A DNA stretch of 12,285 nt, taken from contig CAZMUZ010000108.1 in NCBI GenBank assembly GCA_964569315.1, forward strand, positions 1 through 12,285. Reading direction: 5' to 3'. This DNA comes from CADEFF01 sp964569315 (lineage in GTDB: Bacteria > Pseudomonadota > Alphaproteobacteria > Dongiales > Dongiaceae). A model generated the notes under the pieces. It was not told the origin of the DNA. It saw only the letters and a list, made by a program, of their open reading frames with translations, and did not search any database. Of this stretch, positions 4,852 through 11,861 are shown one piece after another (positions within the stretch are counted from its first letter, which is position 1; each line of letters opens with the position of its first letter). A program made the position numbers and the translations under genes.

Positions 4852-7197
4852 ATGAACATTCTGACGCCACAACCGAGACCGCGACTGCTGGAGCCGGGAT
4901 TGCCGGTCTTCATGCCGGGCGTCGAGCGGCACTTGGTGCGCGGGCTCGGCGCCGTCGTGCTGCATCTTTTTGCGGGCGACCGGGTGGCGGTGACGGACCG
5001 GGAGGGACGACAGCGCTGCGAGATCGCCGCCTTCGCGCCGGACGGTCGCGAGGACCTGACGGCGCTCGGCCTCAAGCCTGCGGTGCTCTCCGCCGGCATC
5101 AATGCCCTTCTCGGCGGGCGGGATGAAGCGTCGCGGGCGATCGCCGGACAGTTGCGCCAGCGCAACCTGCCGACGGGTATCGAGCGGAGTGCCGCGCTCT
5201 TCGATAACGATTCTGTCGCAGGCGAGACGGTCGAGCTGACGGCGCAACGCGAATGCATCGCGATCTTCCACGCCGCCGGCGCGCCCATGGCGGTCGATCG
5301 CCACGACCCGCCGACCGATCTGGCGCTGGTCGTCAGCCGTCGCAATGCGACGCCGCTGGTCGAGCCGCCCTTGCCGGAACCGCTCGGCGATGTGCGGGAG
5401 GAGATCCGCGTGCCACGCGGCACGGCTACGGCCTATACGGTCAAGGCCGGCGAATATCTCCAGGTCATCGACGTCGCGGGCCGGCAATGCTCGGACTTCC
5501 TCTGCTTCGACGCGCGGCTGCTGGAGAAGGGTATCGAGCGCGGCTTCGACATGACGGCGACCCGCACTTTGACCGGCACGGTCTATCCGGGCCCCGGGCT
5601 CTATTCGAAATTCTTCACGACCGATCTCCTGCCGCTGGTCGAAGTGGTGCAAGACACGGTCGGTCGGCACGACGCCTTCGGCGTCGCCTGCACGGCAAAA
5701 TTCTACGAGGATGCCGGCTATCCGGGCCATCCGAGCTGCTCCGAGAACTTCAATGCGAGCCTCGCGCCCTTCGGCGTCCAGGCGAAGCGCGGCTGGCCCT
5801 GCATCAATTTTTTCTACAACACCGGCCTGACCGCGAACTACGCGATCTTCCTCGACGATCCCTGGTCGCGGCCGGGCGACTATGTGCTGCTGCGCGCCAT
5901 GACCGACCTCGTCTGCGGTTCGTCCGCCTGTCCCGACGATATCGACGCGACCAACGCCTGGAATCCGACCGACATCCATCTGCGCATCTATGGCGCCAAC
6001 CAGGAATTTTCGAGGGCGATCGCCTACCGCATGAAACCCGATGCCGAGCCGCGCCTCACGCGCGAGACCGCCTTCCATCCGCGCACCAGCGCGCTGACCC
6101 GGAACTTCACGGAGTATCGGGGCTTCTGGTTGCCGACGAAGTTCAACAATCACGGCGCCGTGGAGGAATACTGGGCCTGCCGGGAGAAGGCGGTCATCCT
6201 CGATCTTTCGCCGCTCCGGAAATTCGAGGTGCTGGGTCCCGATGCCGAGCAGCTCCTGCAGCTCGCCTGCACGCGCAACATCCGCCGCCTGGCCGATCTG
6301 CAATGCGTCTATACCGCGCTCCTCTACGACAATGGCTGCATGCTGGACGACGCGATCGTCTTCCGCATGGGGGCCGACAAGTTCCGCGTCGTGGCTGGCG
6401 ACGAGTTCACCGGCCAGTGGCTCCGCGACCAGGCGGCGAGCCGGGGCCTGCGGGTCTGGGTGAAATCGGCGACCGACCAGCTCCACAACCTTTCGGTCCA
6501 GGGGCCGAAGAGCCGGGACATCCTGAAGGCGCTCGTCTGGACGCCGCCGGCGAGCCCGCGGCTCGACGAGATCCAATGGTTCCATTTCACCATCGGCCGC
6601 CTCGGCGGGCCCACCGGCACGCCCGTGATCGCTTCGCGCACCGGCTATACGGGCGAGCTCGGCTACGAGCTCTTCTGCCACCCCAAGGACGCGACCGCCG
6701 TCTGGGACGCCGTGTGGGAGGCGGGCAAGCCGCAGGGGCTGGCACCGCTCGGGCTCGAGGCGCTCGACTGGCTCCGGATCGAGGCCGGCCTCATATTCTT
6801 CCGCTCCGAGTTCGACGACCAGACCGATCCCTACGAGGCCGGCATCGGCTTCACCGTCGCGGTGAAAGGCAACGAGGAATTCATCGGCCGCGCGGCGCTG
6901 CTGAAGCGGAAGGAGCATCCCCAACGCGTCCTGGTCGGGCTGGAGCTCGAGGGCAGCGAGACCGCGTCCCACGGCAATTGCGTCCATGTCGGCCGCGCGC
7001 AGGTGGGCGTGGTGACGAGCGCCTGCCGCTCCCCCATCCTCAAGAAGAACATCGCGCTCTGCCGCATGGATGTGAACTACGCCGCGCTCGGCACCGAGGT
7101 GGAGGTCGGCAAGCTCGACGGCCACCAGAAGCGGATTCCGGCGCGCGTCGTGCGTTTCCCCTTCTACGATCCGGACAAGACGCGCCCGCGGTCCTAG
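4852..7197 (+). CDS. DUF1989 domain fused to GcvT-type aminomethyltransferase
   Basis: A 781-residue cytoplasmic fusion in three parts. Residues 1-180 are an N-terminal module with no firm family match, although GRQRCEIAAF (52-61) echoes the next domain. Residues 185-395 are a DUF1989 (urea carboxylase-associated) domain: VPRGTATAYTVKAGEYLQVI, GRHDAFG (271-277), HPSCSENF (293-300) and CGSSACPDD (355-363), a Cys/His-rich set compatible with metal binding. Residues 415-775 are a GCV_T aminomethyltransferase: NGCMLDD (494-500) with the folate-site Asp, SVQGPKSRDIL (548-558), SRTGYTGELGYELF (595-608), and VGVVTSACRSP then KKNIAL near the end. GcvT domains move a one-carbon unit from an aminomethyl group to tetrahydrofolate. 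No oxidase is fused here, unlike dimethylglycine dehydrogenase or sarcosine oxidase alpha. ATG 4852 is chosen over an upstream in-frame TTG at 4735. The VOC gene follows after 41 bp. Confidence 0.88.
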   Translation: MNILTPQPRPRLLEPGLPVFMPGVERHLVRGLGAVVLHLFAGDRVAVTDREGRQRCEIAAFAPDGREDLTALGLKPAVLSAGINALLGGRDEASRAIAGQLRQRNLPTGIERSAALFDNDSVAGETVELTAQRECIAIFHAAGAPMAVDRHDPPTDLALVVSRRNATPLVEPPLPEPLGDVREEIRVPRGTATAYTVKAGEYLQVIDVAGRQCSDFLCFDARLLEKGIERGFDMTATRTLTGTVYPGPGLYSKFFTTDLLPLVEVVQDTVGRHDAFGVACTAKFYEDAGYPGHPSCSENFNASLAPFGVQAKRGWPCINFFYNTGLTANYAIFLDDPWSRPGDYVLLRAMTDLVCGSSACPDDIDATNAWNPTDIHLRIYGANQEFSRAIAYRMKPDAEPRLTRETAFHPRTSALTRNFTEYRGFWLPTKFNNHGAVEEYWACREKAVILDLSPLRKFEVLGPDAEQLLQLACTRNIRRLADLQCVYTALLYDNGCMLDDAIVFRMGADKFRVVAGDEFTGQWLRDQAASRGLRVWVKSATDQLHNLSVQGPKSRDILKALVWTPPASPRLDEIQWFHFTIGRLGGPTGTPVIASRTGYTGELGYELFCHPKDATAVWDAVWEAGKPQGLAPLGLEALDWLRIEAGLIFFRSEFDDQTDPYEAGIGFTVAVKGNEEFIGRAALLKRKEHPQRVLVGLELEGSETASHGNCVHVGRAQVGVVTSACRSPILKKNIALCRMDVNYAALGTEVEVGKLDGHQKRIPARVVRFPFYDPDKTRPRS

Positions 7198-7238
7198 CGC
7201 GGGCTTTCGGGATCGGGCAGCTCAGGGAGATTCCCCCC

Positions 7239-7595
7239 GTGAAGCTCCAGGCGATCAGGATCTTCGTCGACGACCTGCTCGCGGCGCGGCGTTTCTACCA
7301 CCAGACGCTGGGGCTGCCGATCCGGTGGGAGGAGGAGGGTGTTGCGATCGGGTTCGATGTCGGCGGCGATCTCATCCTCGAGCCGGTCGGCGCGGATGCG
7401 GACGCCGAGGATCGCGCGCTCATGGGCCGTTTCGTCGGCTGCTCGCTGGCGGTCGATGATATCGACGGCTTCTATTCGCGCCTGAAGGCAAAGGGCGTGC
7501 GCTTCACGCAGCCGCCGGAGCTTCAGCCTTGGGGCGGCACGCTCGCTCATTTCCAGGATCCGAGCGGGAACACGCTGACGCTGCTGCAATACTGA
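7239..7595 (+). CDS. VOC (glyoxalase/bleomycin-resistance fold) protein with degenerate metal site
   Basis: A 118-residue protein with the two beta-alpha-beta-beta-beta modules of the vicinal oxygen chelate fold: IRIFVDDLLAARRFYHQTLGLP (6-27) and CSLAVDDIDGFYSRLKAKGVRF (68-89), ending FQDPSGNTLTLLQY. The usual four metal ligands are mostly absent: residue 5 is Ala instead of His, the HxAFxVDD histidine is missing (GCSLAVDD), and the terminal GNxxEL Glu is Thr114. Only E48 fits. It may bind a ligand without metal catalysis, or use other residues. It starts with GTG at 7239; AGGGAG (7224-7229) is the ribosome binding site. It is probably cotranscribed with the DUF1989-GcvT gene. It converges with the Lrp gene with 12 bp between stop codons and no terminator visible. 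Confidence 0.85.
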   Translation: MKLQAIRIFVDDLLAARRFYHQTLGLPIRWEEEGVAIGFDVGGDLILEPVGADADAEDRALMGRFVGCSLAVDDIDGFYSRLKAKGVRFTQPPELQPWGGTLAHFQDPSGNTLTLLQY

Positions 7596-7607
7596 CGAGC
7601 CGCCGTG

Positions 7608-8114
7608 TCAATCCAGCGGAATGCGCGTCTCGTATTTCACCCGCGCAAGACAGAAGCTCGACCGGAACATGCGGATATTGGGCTCGTTGGCGAAGACGCG
7701 ACGGGCGAACTCATTGTACTGCGCCATGTCCGGGACGCTCACCACCAGCAGATAGTCGGCGTCGCCGGAGACGAAATAGCACTGCATCACTTCAGGGCAG
7801 CGGGCGATCTTGCGCTCGAAGCTCTCCAGCAGGTCTTCGCGCTGACGCTCCAGCGTGATCTGCACGAAGACGATCATCGACCGCCCGACCTTCACCGGAT
7901 CCACCAGCGACACGTCGCGGGCGATAATTCCTGCCTCGCGCAGCCGCTTCACGCGCCGATGGCAGGGCGGCGGCGAGATTCCCACCTTTTCCGCGAGATC
8001 CTGATTGGTGATCTGGTTGTCCTCCTGAAGGAGGGCCAGGATCTTGCGATCGATCGCATCGAGGTCCGACGCTGCCGCCGCGGACTCAGGAATATTCTTT
8101 CGGGAATTGGCCAT
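7608..8114 (-). CDS. Lrp/AsnC-family transcriptional regulator
   Basis: A 168-residue protein. After a short Ala/Ser-rich lead, the winged-helix DNA-binding domain (18-66) reads LDAIDRKILALLQEDNQITNQDLAEKVGIS then PPPCHRRVKRLREAGII, matching the AsnC-type HTH. The RAM (Lrp ligand-binding) domain spans about 78-160, with CYFVSGDADYLLVVSVPDM (112-130) carrying the effector-pocket glycine and Asp residues. Such proteins are multimeric and respond to amino acids. ATG 8114 is preceded by GGGTGA five bases upstream. It is divergent from the SHMT-fold gene, the usual arrangement when an Lrp-type regulator controls the neighbouring catabolic operon and itself. The effector is probably the pathway's amino acid or amine substrate (inference). 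Confidence 0.92.
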   Translation of the reverse strand: MANSRKNIPESAAAASDLDAIDRKILALLQEDNQITNQDLAEKVGISPPPCHRRVKRLREAGIIARDVSLVDPVKVGRSMIVFVQITLERQREDLLESFERKIARCPEVMQCYFVSGDADYLLVVSVPDMAQYNEFARRVFANEPNIRMFRSSFCLARVKYETRIPLD

Positions 8115-8272
8115 AAATCACCCGCGGATTACGCGCTAGGGAAGAAACCGCAACATATTCGGTAAGGAACGGCAAGGAAATCGAAATCCGGGTCTGTGTC
8201 GACGCTGCTAGGATTCGAACCTTGTCATGACCGCACGACGAGCTGCCGTTTCGCTCAGCCGCAAAGGACGCC
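8115..8272. promoter_or_regulatory. Divergent regulatory region between the Lrp and SHMT-like genes
   Basis: A 158-bp non-coding gap. On the plus strand, TGC plus TAGGAT (8206-8214) resembles an extended -10 without a good -35 and would give a leader of about 50 bases. Two related half-sites face each other: TCGAAATCC (8181-8189) and GGATTCGA (8211-8218), 21 bp apart; the second overlaps the candidate -10. They are plausible operators for the divergent Lrp regulator. AAAGGA (8263-8268) is the ribosome binding site for ATG 8273. Confidence 0.45.
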
Positions 8273-9640
8273 ATGAACCAGACCGCGCCGCGCCATTACG
8301 ACAATTCCTTCGAGGTTCACGACAAGGACGCGCTCGCCCGTGCCCGGGCGCTGCTGGACGGCGCCCGGGATTTCGCCGCCATGGGCAAGGCCGTGACCGA
8401 TGCCGTGCAGCGCAACGCCACCTGGCGCGGCGAGCAATGCGTGAACCTCCTGGCGCCCGAAGCCCCGACGAGCCCCGGTGTCAGGGCGCTGCTCGCCTCG
8501 GAGATCGGGACGCGCGCGGCCGAGGGCCATATCGGGCCGGTCAATCGCTGGTTCGCCGGGACCCGCCATATCGACGAGGTGGAAGCGCTCTGCGTCGAGC
8601 TGCTGAAGCGCTATTTCCGCTGCCGCTACGCCGATCACCGCATGTGCGCCTCGATGATAGGCAATGCGGTCGTCTATCAGGCCCTGACCGAGCCGGGCGA
8701 CGTCATCATGACGGTCGCGCAGCCCTTGGGCGGCCACAGCTCGAACCGCGAGATCGGCCCGGCCGGCGGTCGCGGCCTCAAGATCGTCGATATCCCGATG
8801 GATCCGGTCGAGCTCACGGTCGATACCGAGAGCTTCCGCCGTGTGGCGCCGCTGGTGCGGCCGAAGGTGGTGACGCTCGGGCTCTCGATGACGCTCTTTC
8901 CGCTGCCGGTCGCCGAGATGAAGGCGATCATCGCGCCCTGGGGCGGCAAGCTCTTCTTCGACGGCGCCCATCAGCTCGGCCTCGTCGGCGGCCGTCAGTT
9001 CCAGGACCCGCTCGCCGAGGGCGCCGATATCATGACCGGCTCGGCCGGCAAGACCTTCAGCGGCCCGCAATCCGGCATCATCGTCTGGGACGATCCCTCG
9101 ATCACCGAGGCTGTCACCACCGCCGTCTTCCCGATCTGGGCCGCGACCCATCAGGTGAACCGCGTCGCCGCACTGGCCCTCGCCACGGCCGAGATGCTCG
9201 AATTCGGCGAGACCTACATGGCGCGCATCGTCGCCAACGCGCAGGCGCTGGCGAAGGCCCTCGAGGCGCGCGGCATTCCGATGCTGGGCGCGCACAAGGG
9301 CTACACCCGTACCCACCAGACCATCGCCGATGTCGGCAATTACGGCCGCGGCCTCGCCGCGGCGCAGAAGCTCGAGCGCGCCAATATCATCGTCAACAAG
9401 AACCTGCTGCCGCGCGACAAGCCGGAGGACTGGGATTATCCGAGCGGCCTCCGGATCGGCACCATCGAGGTGACGCGGCTCGGCATGGGCCCGAAGGAAA
9501 TGGAGCGGATCGCCGATTTCATGGCGGAGATCGTCGTCAAGGGCGCCGACCCCGAGACGCTCAAGCCCGCGGTCCTCGAGTTCCGGAGACCGTTTCAGAA
9601 AGTCTATTACTGCTTCGAGCACGGTCTGCCGCCGGCGTGA
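8273..9640 (+). CDS. SHMT-fold PLP-dependent enzyme, divergent
   Basis: A 455-residue fold-type I PLP enzyme most like serine hydroxymethyltransferase. Matches are VNLLAPEAPTSPGVRALLASEIG (57-79) for INLIASEN.., AEGHIG (83-88) with the catalytic-type Glu E84, DEVEAL (101-106), FFDGAHQLGLVGG (228-240) with PLP-contacting D230 and H233, GSAGKTFSGPQSG (256-268) with Schiff-base K260, and GLRIGT (392-397) with the carboxylate-binding R394. Canonical residues are changed: the His before the PLP Lys is G259, the RYYGG tyrosines are W93-F94, and the Tyr two residues before the AEG glutamate is A82. True SHMT activity is therefore doubtful; an aldolase, transaldolase or other hydroxymethyltransferase acting on a beta-hydroxy amino acid is as likely. 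ATG 8273 has AAAGGA upstream. It is followed after 25 bp by the flavoprotein gene, clearly one operon. Confidence 0.85.
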   Translation: MNQTAPRHYDNSFEVHDKDALARARALLDGARDFAAMGKAVTDAVQRNATWRGEQCVNLLAPEAPTSPGVRALLASEIGTRAAEGHIGPVNRWFAGTRHIDEVEALCVELLKRYFRCRYADHRMCASMIGNAVVYQALTEPGDVIMTVAQPLGGHSSNREIGPAGGRGLKIVDIPMDPVELTVDTESFRRVAPLVRPKVVTLGLSMTLFPLPVAEMKAIIAPWGGKLFFDGAHQLGLVGGRQFQDPLAEGADIMTGSAGKTFSGPQSGIIVWDDPSITEAVTTAVFPIWAATHQVNRVAALALATAEMLEFGETYMARIVANAQALAKALEARGIPMLGAHKGYTRTHQTIADVGNYGRGLAAAQKLERANIIVNKNLLPRDKPEDWDYPSGLRIGTIEVTRLGMGPKEMERIADFMAEIVVKGADPETLKPAVLEFRRPFQKVYYCFEHGLPPA

Positions 9641-9665
9641 CGCGAACGATCCGAGGGAGAGCGTC

Positions 9666-11732
9666 ATGGCATCCACCGACCCGCTGCTCCAGCCGCTCCG
9701 GCTCAAGCATCTGACGCTGCGCAACCGCATCATGAGCACGGCGCACGAGCCGGCCTACAGCGAAGATGCGAAACCGAAGCTCCGATATCAGCTCTATCAC
9801 GAGGAGAAGGCGAAGGGCGGGGTGGCGCTGACCCTGACCGGCGCCTCCAACGTCTCGCCGGATTCGCCCTCCGCCTTCGGCCAGCTCTATGTCGGCGACG
9901 ACGCGATCGTTCCGCATTTCCGCGCCCTTGCCGAGCGCGTGCATCGTCATGGCGCGGCGGTGATGTGCCAGATCACCCATATGGGCCGGCGCGACATCTG
10001 GGCGAAGGAGCACTGGCTGCCGACCGTGGCCCCGTCGCTCCTGCGCGAGCCCGCGCATCGTTCCTTTCCGAAGATCATCGAGCCGGAGGATATCGACCGG
10101 ATCGTCCATGATTTCGGCGCCGCCGCCCGGCGCTGCAAGGAAGGCGGGCTCGACGGGCTCGAGATCGAAGCCTATGGCCACCTCATCGACCAGTTCTGGT
10201 CGCCCTTCACCAACAAGCGGACCGACCGCTATGGCGGCAGCCTCGAGAACCGGATGCGCTTCGGGCTCGAGGTGGTGGAGGAAATTCGCCGGAATGTCGG
10301 CGCCGACTTCATCGTCGGCATCCGCATGGTGGTGGACGAGGACCTGAAGGGCGGGCTTCCGGCAGAGGAGGGGATCGCCATCGCCCGGACCTTCGCCGAT
10401 CGCGGGCTCCTCGACTTCATCAACGTCATCAAGGGCCATATCGACACGAGCGAGGGGCTCTCGCACGTCATCCCGAACATGGGGTCGCCGAGCGCGCCCC
10501 ATCTCGATCTCGCGGCGCGACTGCGGAAGTCCTTGCGCGGCGCCGAGGCGGTGCGGCGCGAGACCGGGCTGCCGGTGTTCCACGCGGCCCGCATCAACGA
10601 TGTGGCGACGGCGCGCTACGCGATCGCCGAGGGGCTGCTCGACATGGTCGGCATGACCCGGGCCCAGATCGCCGACCCGCATCTCGTCGCCAAGATCGCG
10701 CGCGGCGAGGAGGATCGCATCCGCCCCTGCGTCGGCGCCGGCTATTGCATCGACCGCATCTATGAGGGCGGCGAGGCGCTCTGCGTGCACAACGCCGCCA
10801 CCGGCCGCGAGGCCACCATGCCGCATGTGATCGCGCGGGCGGAGCGGCGGAAGAAGATCGTCGTGGTGGGGGCGGGGCCGGCAGGGCTCGAAGCGGCCCG
10901 CGTCTCGGGCGAGCGCGGTCATGCGGTCACGCTCTTCGAGGCGGCCTCGGAGGCGGGCGGGCAGATCCGGCTCGCCGCCAAGCTGCAGCGCCGGCGCGAG
11001 ATCATCGGCATCGTCGATTGGCGCCTGCGCGAGCTGGAGCGCCTCGGCGTCGCGGCGCGCTATGACAGCTACGCGGACGAGGCGATGGTCACGGCGGAGG
11101 AGCCGGACATCGTCGTGATCGCGACCGGCGGCGTGCCCAACACCGGCTTCCTCGAAGAGGGCGAGGATCTCGTCGTTTCCGCCTGGGACATTCTCGGCGG
11201 GCAGGTGCGGCCGGGCCAGCAGGTGCTGCTGTTCGACGATAACGGCCAGCATCCGGGGCTTTCCTGCGCGGAGTTCCTGGCGCGCGCCGGCACGGCGCTG
11301 GAGATCGTGACCCCCGACCGCCTCGTGGCGCAGGATATCGGCGGCACCAACAACCCCGCCTATCTGAAAAGCTTCTATGAGCGCGGGGTCAAGATCACGC
11401 CGGACCATCGGCTGACGGGGGTGCGGCGCGCCGGCAACCGGCTGGTCGCGACGCTCTACAACGAATATAGCCGCGCCACGACCGAGCGCGAGGCGGACCA
11501 GATCGTGGTGGAGCACGGTACCGTGCCGGCCGACGAGCTCTATCTCGGCCTCAAGGCGGGCGCGCGCAACCGCGGCCAGACCGACATCGCGGCCCTTGCC
11601 ACCGGCCGGCCGCAGCCGGTCGACGGGAATGCCGGCGGCCGCTACCAGCTCTTCCGCATCGGCGACGCCGTGGCCAGCCGCAACATCCACGGCGCCATCT
11701 ATGACGCGCTCCGCCTCTGCAAGGATTTCTGA
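9666..11732 (+). CDS. TMADH-type FMN/Fe-S/FAD oxidoreductase, N-methylproline demethylase (StcD)-like
   Basis: A 688-residue cytoplasmic protein with the full trimethylamine dehydrogenase/2,4-dienoyl-CoA reductase layout. Residues 5-345 are an old-yellow-enzyme TIM barrel binding FMN, with LKHLTLRNRIMSTAHEPAY, QITHMGRR and DQFWSPFTNKRTDRYGGSLENR. Residues 355-373 are the Fe-S region, C355, C361 and C373 in CVGAGYC..ALC. A Rossmann domain begins IVVVGAGPAGLEAARV (398-413), with E425 and a second nucleotide-binding segment from about 519. The overall sequence, especially HEPAYSED and the EAYGHL active-site stretch, resembles StcD-type N-methylproline demethylases of stachydrine (proline betaine) use in rhizobia. 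E28 follows H27 where TMADH has the Cys that binds FMN covalently, so FMN is probably non-covalent. An expected fourth Fe-S cysteine is Ala358. GAGGGAGA precedes ATG 9666. Substrate specificity is not proven. Confidence 0.88.
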   Translation: MASTDPLLQPLRLKHLTLRNRIMSTAHEPAYSEDAKPKLRYQLYHEEKAKGGVALTLTGASNVSPDSPSAFGQLYVGDDAIVPHFRALAERVHRHGAAVMCQITHMGRRDIWAKEHWLPTVAPSLLREPAHRSFPKIIEPEDIDRIVHDFGAAARRCKEGGLDGLEIEAYGHLIDQFWSPFTNKRTDRYGGSLENRMRFGLEVVEEIRRNVGADFIVGIRMVVDEDLKGGLPAEEGIAIARTFADRGLLDFINVIKGHIDTSEGLSHVIPNMGSPSAPHLDLAARLRKSLRGAEAVRRETGLPVFHAARINDVATARYAIAEGLLDMVGMTRAQIADPHLVAKIARGEEDRIRPCVGAGYCIDRIYEGGEALCVHNAATGREATMPHVIARAERRKKIVVVGAGPAGLEAARVSGERGHAVTLFEAASEAGGQIRLAAKLQRRREIIGIVDWRLRELERLGVAARYDSYADEAMVTAEEPDIVVIATGGVPNTGFLEEGEDLVVSAWDILGGQVRPGQQVLLFDDNGQHPGLSCAEFLARAGTALEIVTPDRLVAQDIGGTNNPAYLKSFYERGVKITPDHRLTGVRRAGNRLVATLYNEYSRATTEREADQIVVEHGTVPADELYLGLKAGARNRGQTDIAALATGRPQPVDGNAGGRYQLFRIGDAVASRNIHGAIYDALRLCKDF

Positions 11733-11734
11733 CG

Positions 11735-11759
11735 GCGGGCCGGGCTGCGAGTGGCCCGC
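11735..11759 (+). other. 7-bp GC hairpin just after the flavoprotein stop codon
   Basis: GCGGGCC (11735-11741) pairs with GGCCCGC (11753-11759) around an 11-nt loop, starting 2 bases after the stop. No T-tract follows. It may be a weak terminator or an mRNA 3' hairpin separating the SHMT-flavoprotein pair from the transketolase-like gene. Confidence 0.35.
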
Positions 11760-11811
11760 GGCACCCGCAGGCGAGCAATGCAGAGGGGTGCGACCCGAAA
11801 CCGCTCCCCGG

Positions 11812-11820
11812 TGTTATCAT
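11812..11820 (+). promoter_or_regulatory. Possible extended -10 promoter for the transketolase-like gene
   Basis: TGTTATCAT contains TGn followed by TATCAT, five of six matches to the -10 consensus. No good -35 is seen, as expected for an extended -10 promoter. Transcription would begin near 11827, leaving a leader of about 35 bases before ATG 11862. It suggests the downstream gene can be transcribed separately from the flavoprotein operon. Confidence 0.35.
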
Positions 11821-11861
11821 CGGCGAGCCGTTGACGCATTCGGACCGGTGACAGGCAAGGC

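Noticed and set aside
4633..7125. Long open frame of about 830 codons on the minus strand opposite the DUF1989-GcvT gene
   Set aside because: It is a mirror frame typical of GC-rich coding DNA. Its composition is dominated by Arg, Ala, Asp and Gly with no domain motif, while the plus strand has unmistakable DUF1989 and GcvT signatures.
5253..7595. Plus-strand frame continuous from inside the DUF1989-GcvT gene into the VOC gene, looking like a 780-residue fusion
   Set aside because: The part before 7239 is an out-of-frame reading of the fusion gene with no motif. The VOC domain starts exactly at GTG 7239, which has its own ribosome binding site.
8207..8225. GGATTCGAACC resembles the T-arm of a tRNA on the minus strand, suggesting a tRNA or phage attachment site
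   Set aside because: The flanks do not form a 5-bp T-stem, and no D-arm, anticodon arm or 7-bp acceptor stem can be built. No integrase or direct repeat is present.
9561..11690. Minus-strand frame of about 709 codons opposite the TMADH-like gene
   Set aside because: No recognisable motif and low-complexity composition; the plus-strand gene has complete FMN, Fe-S and FAD motifs and a good ribosome binding site.
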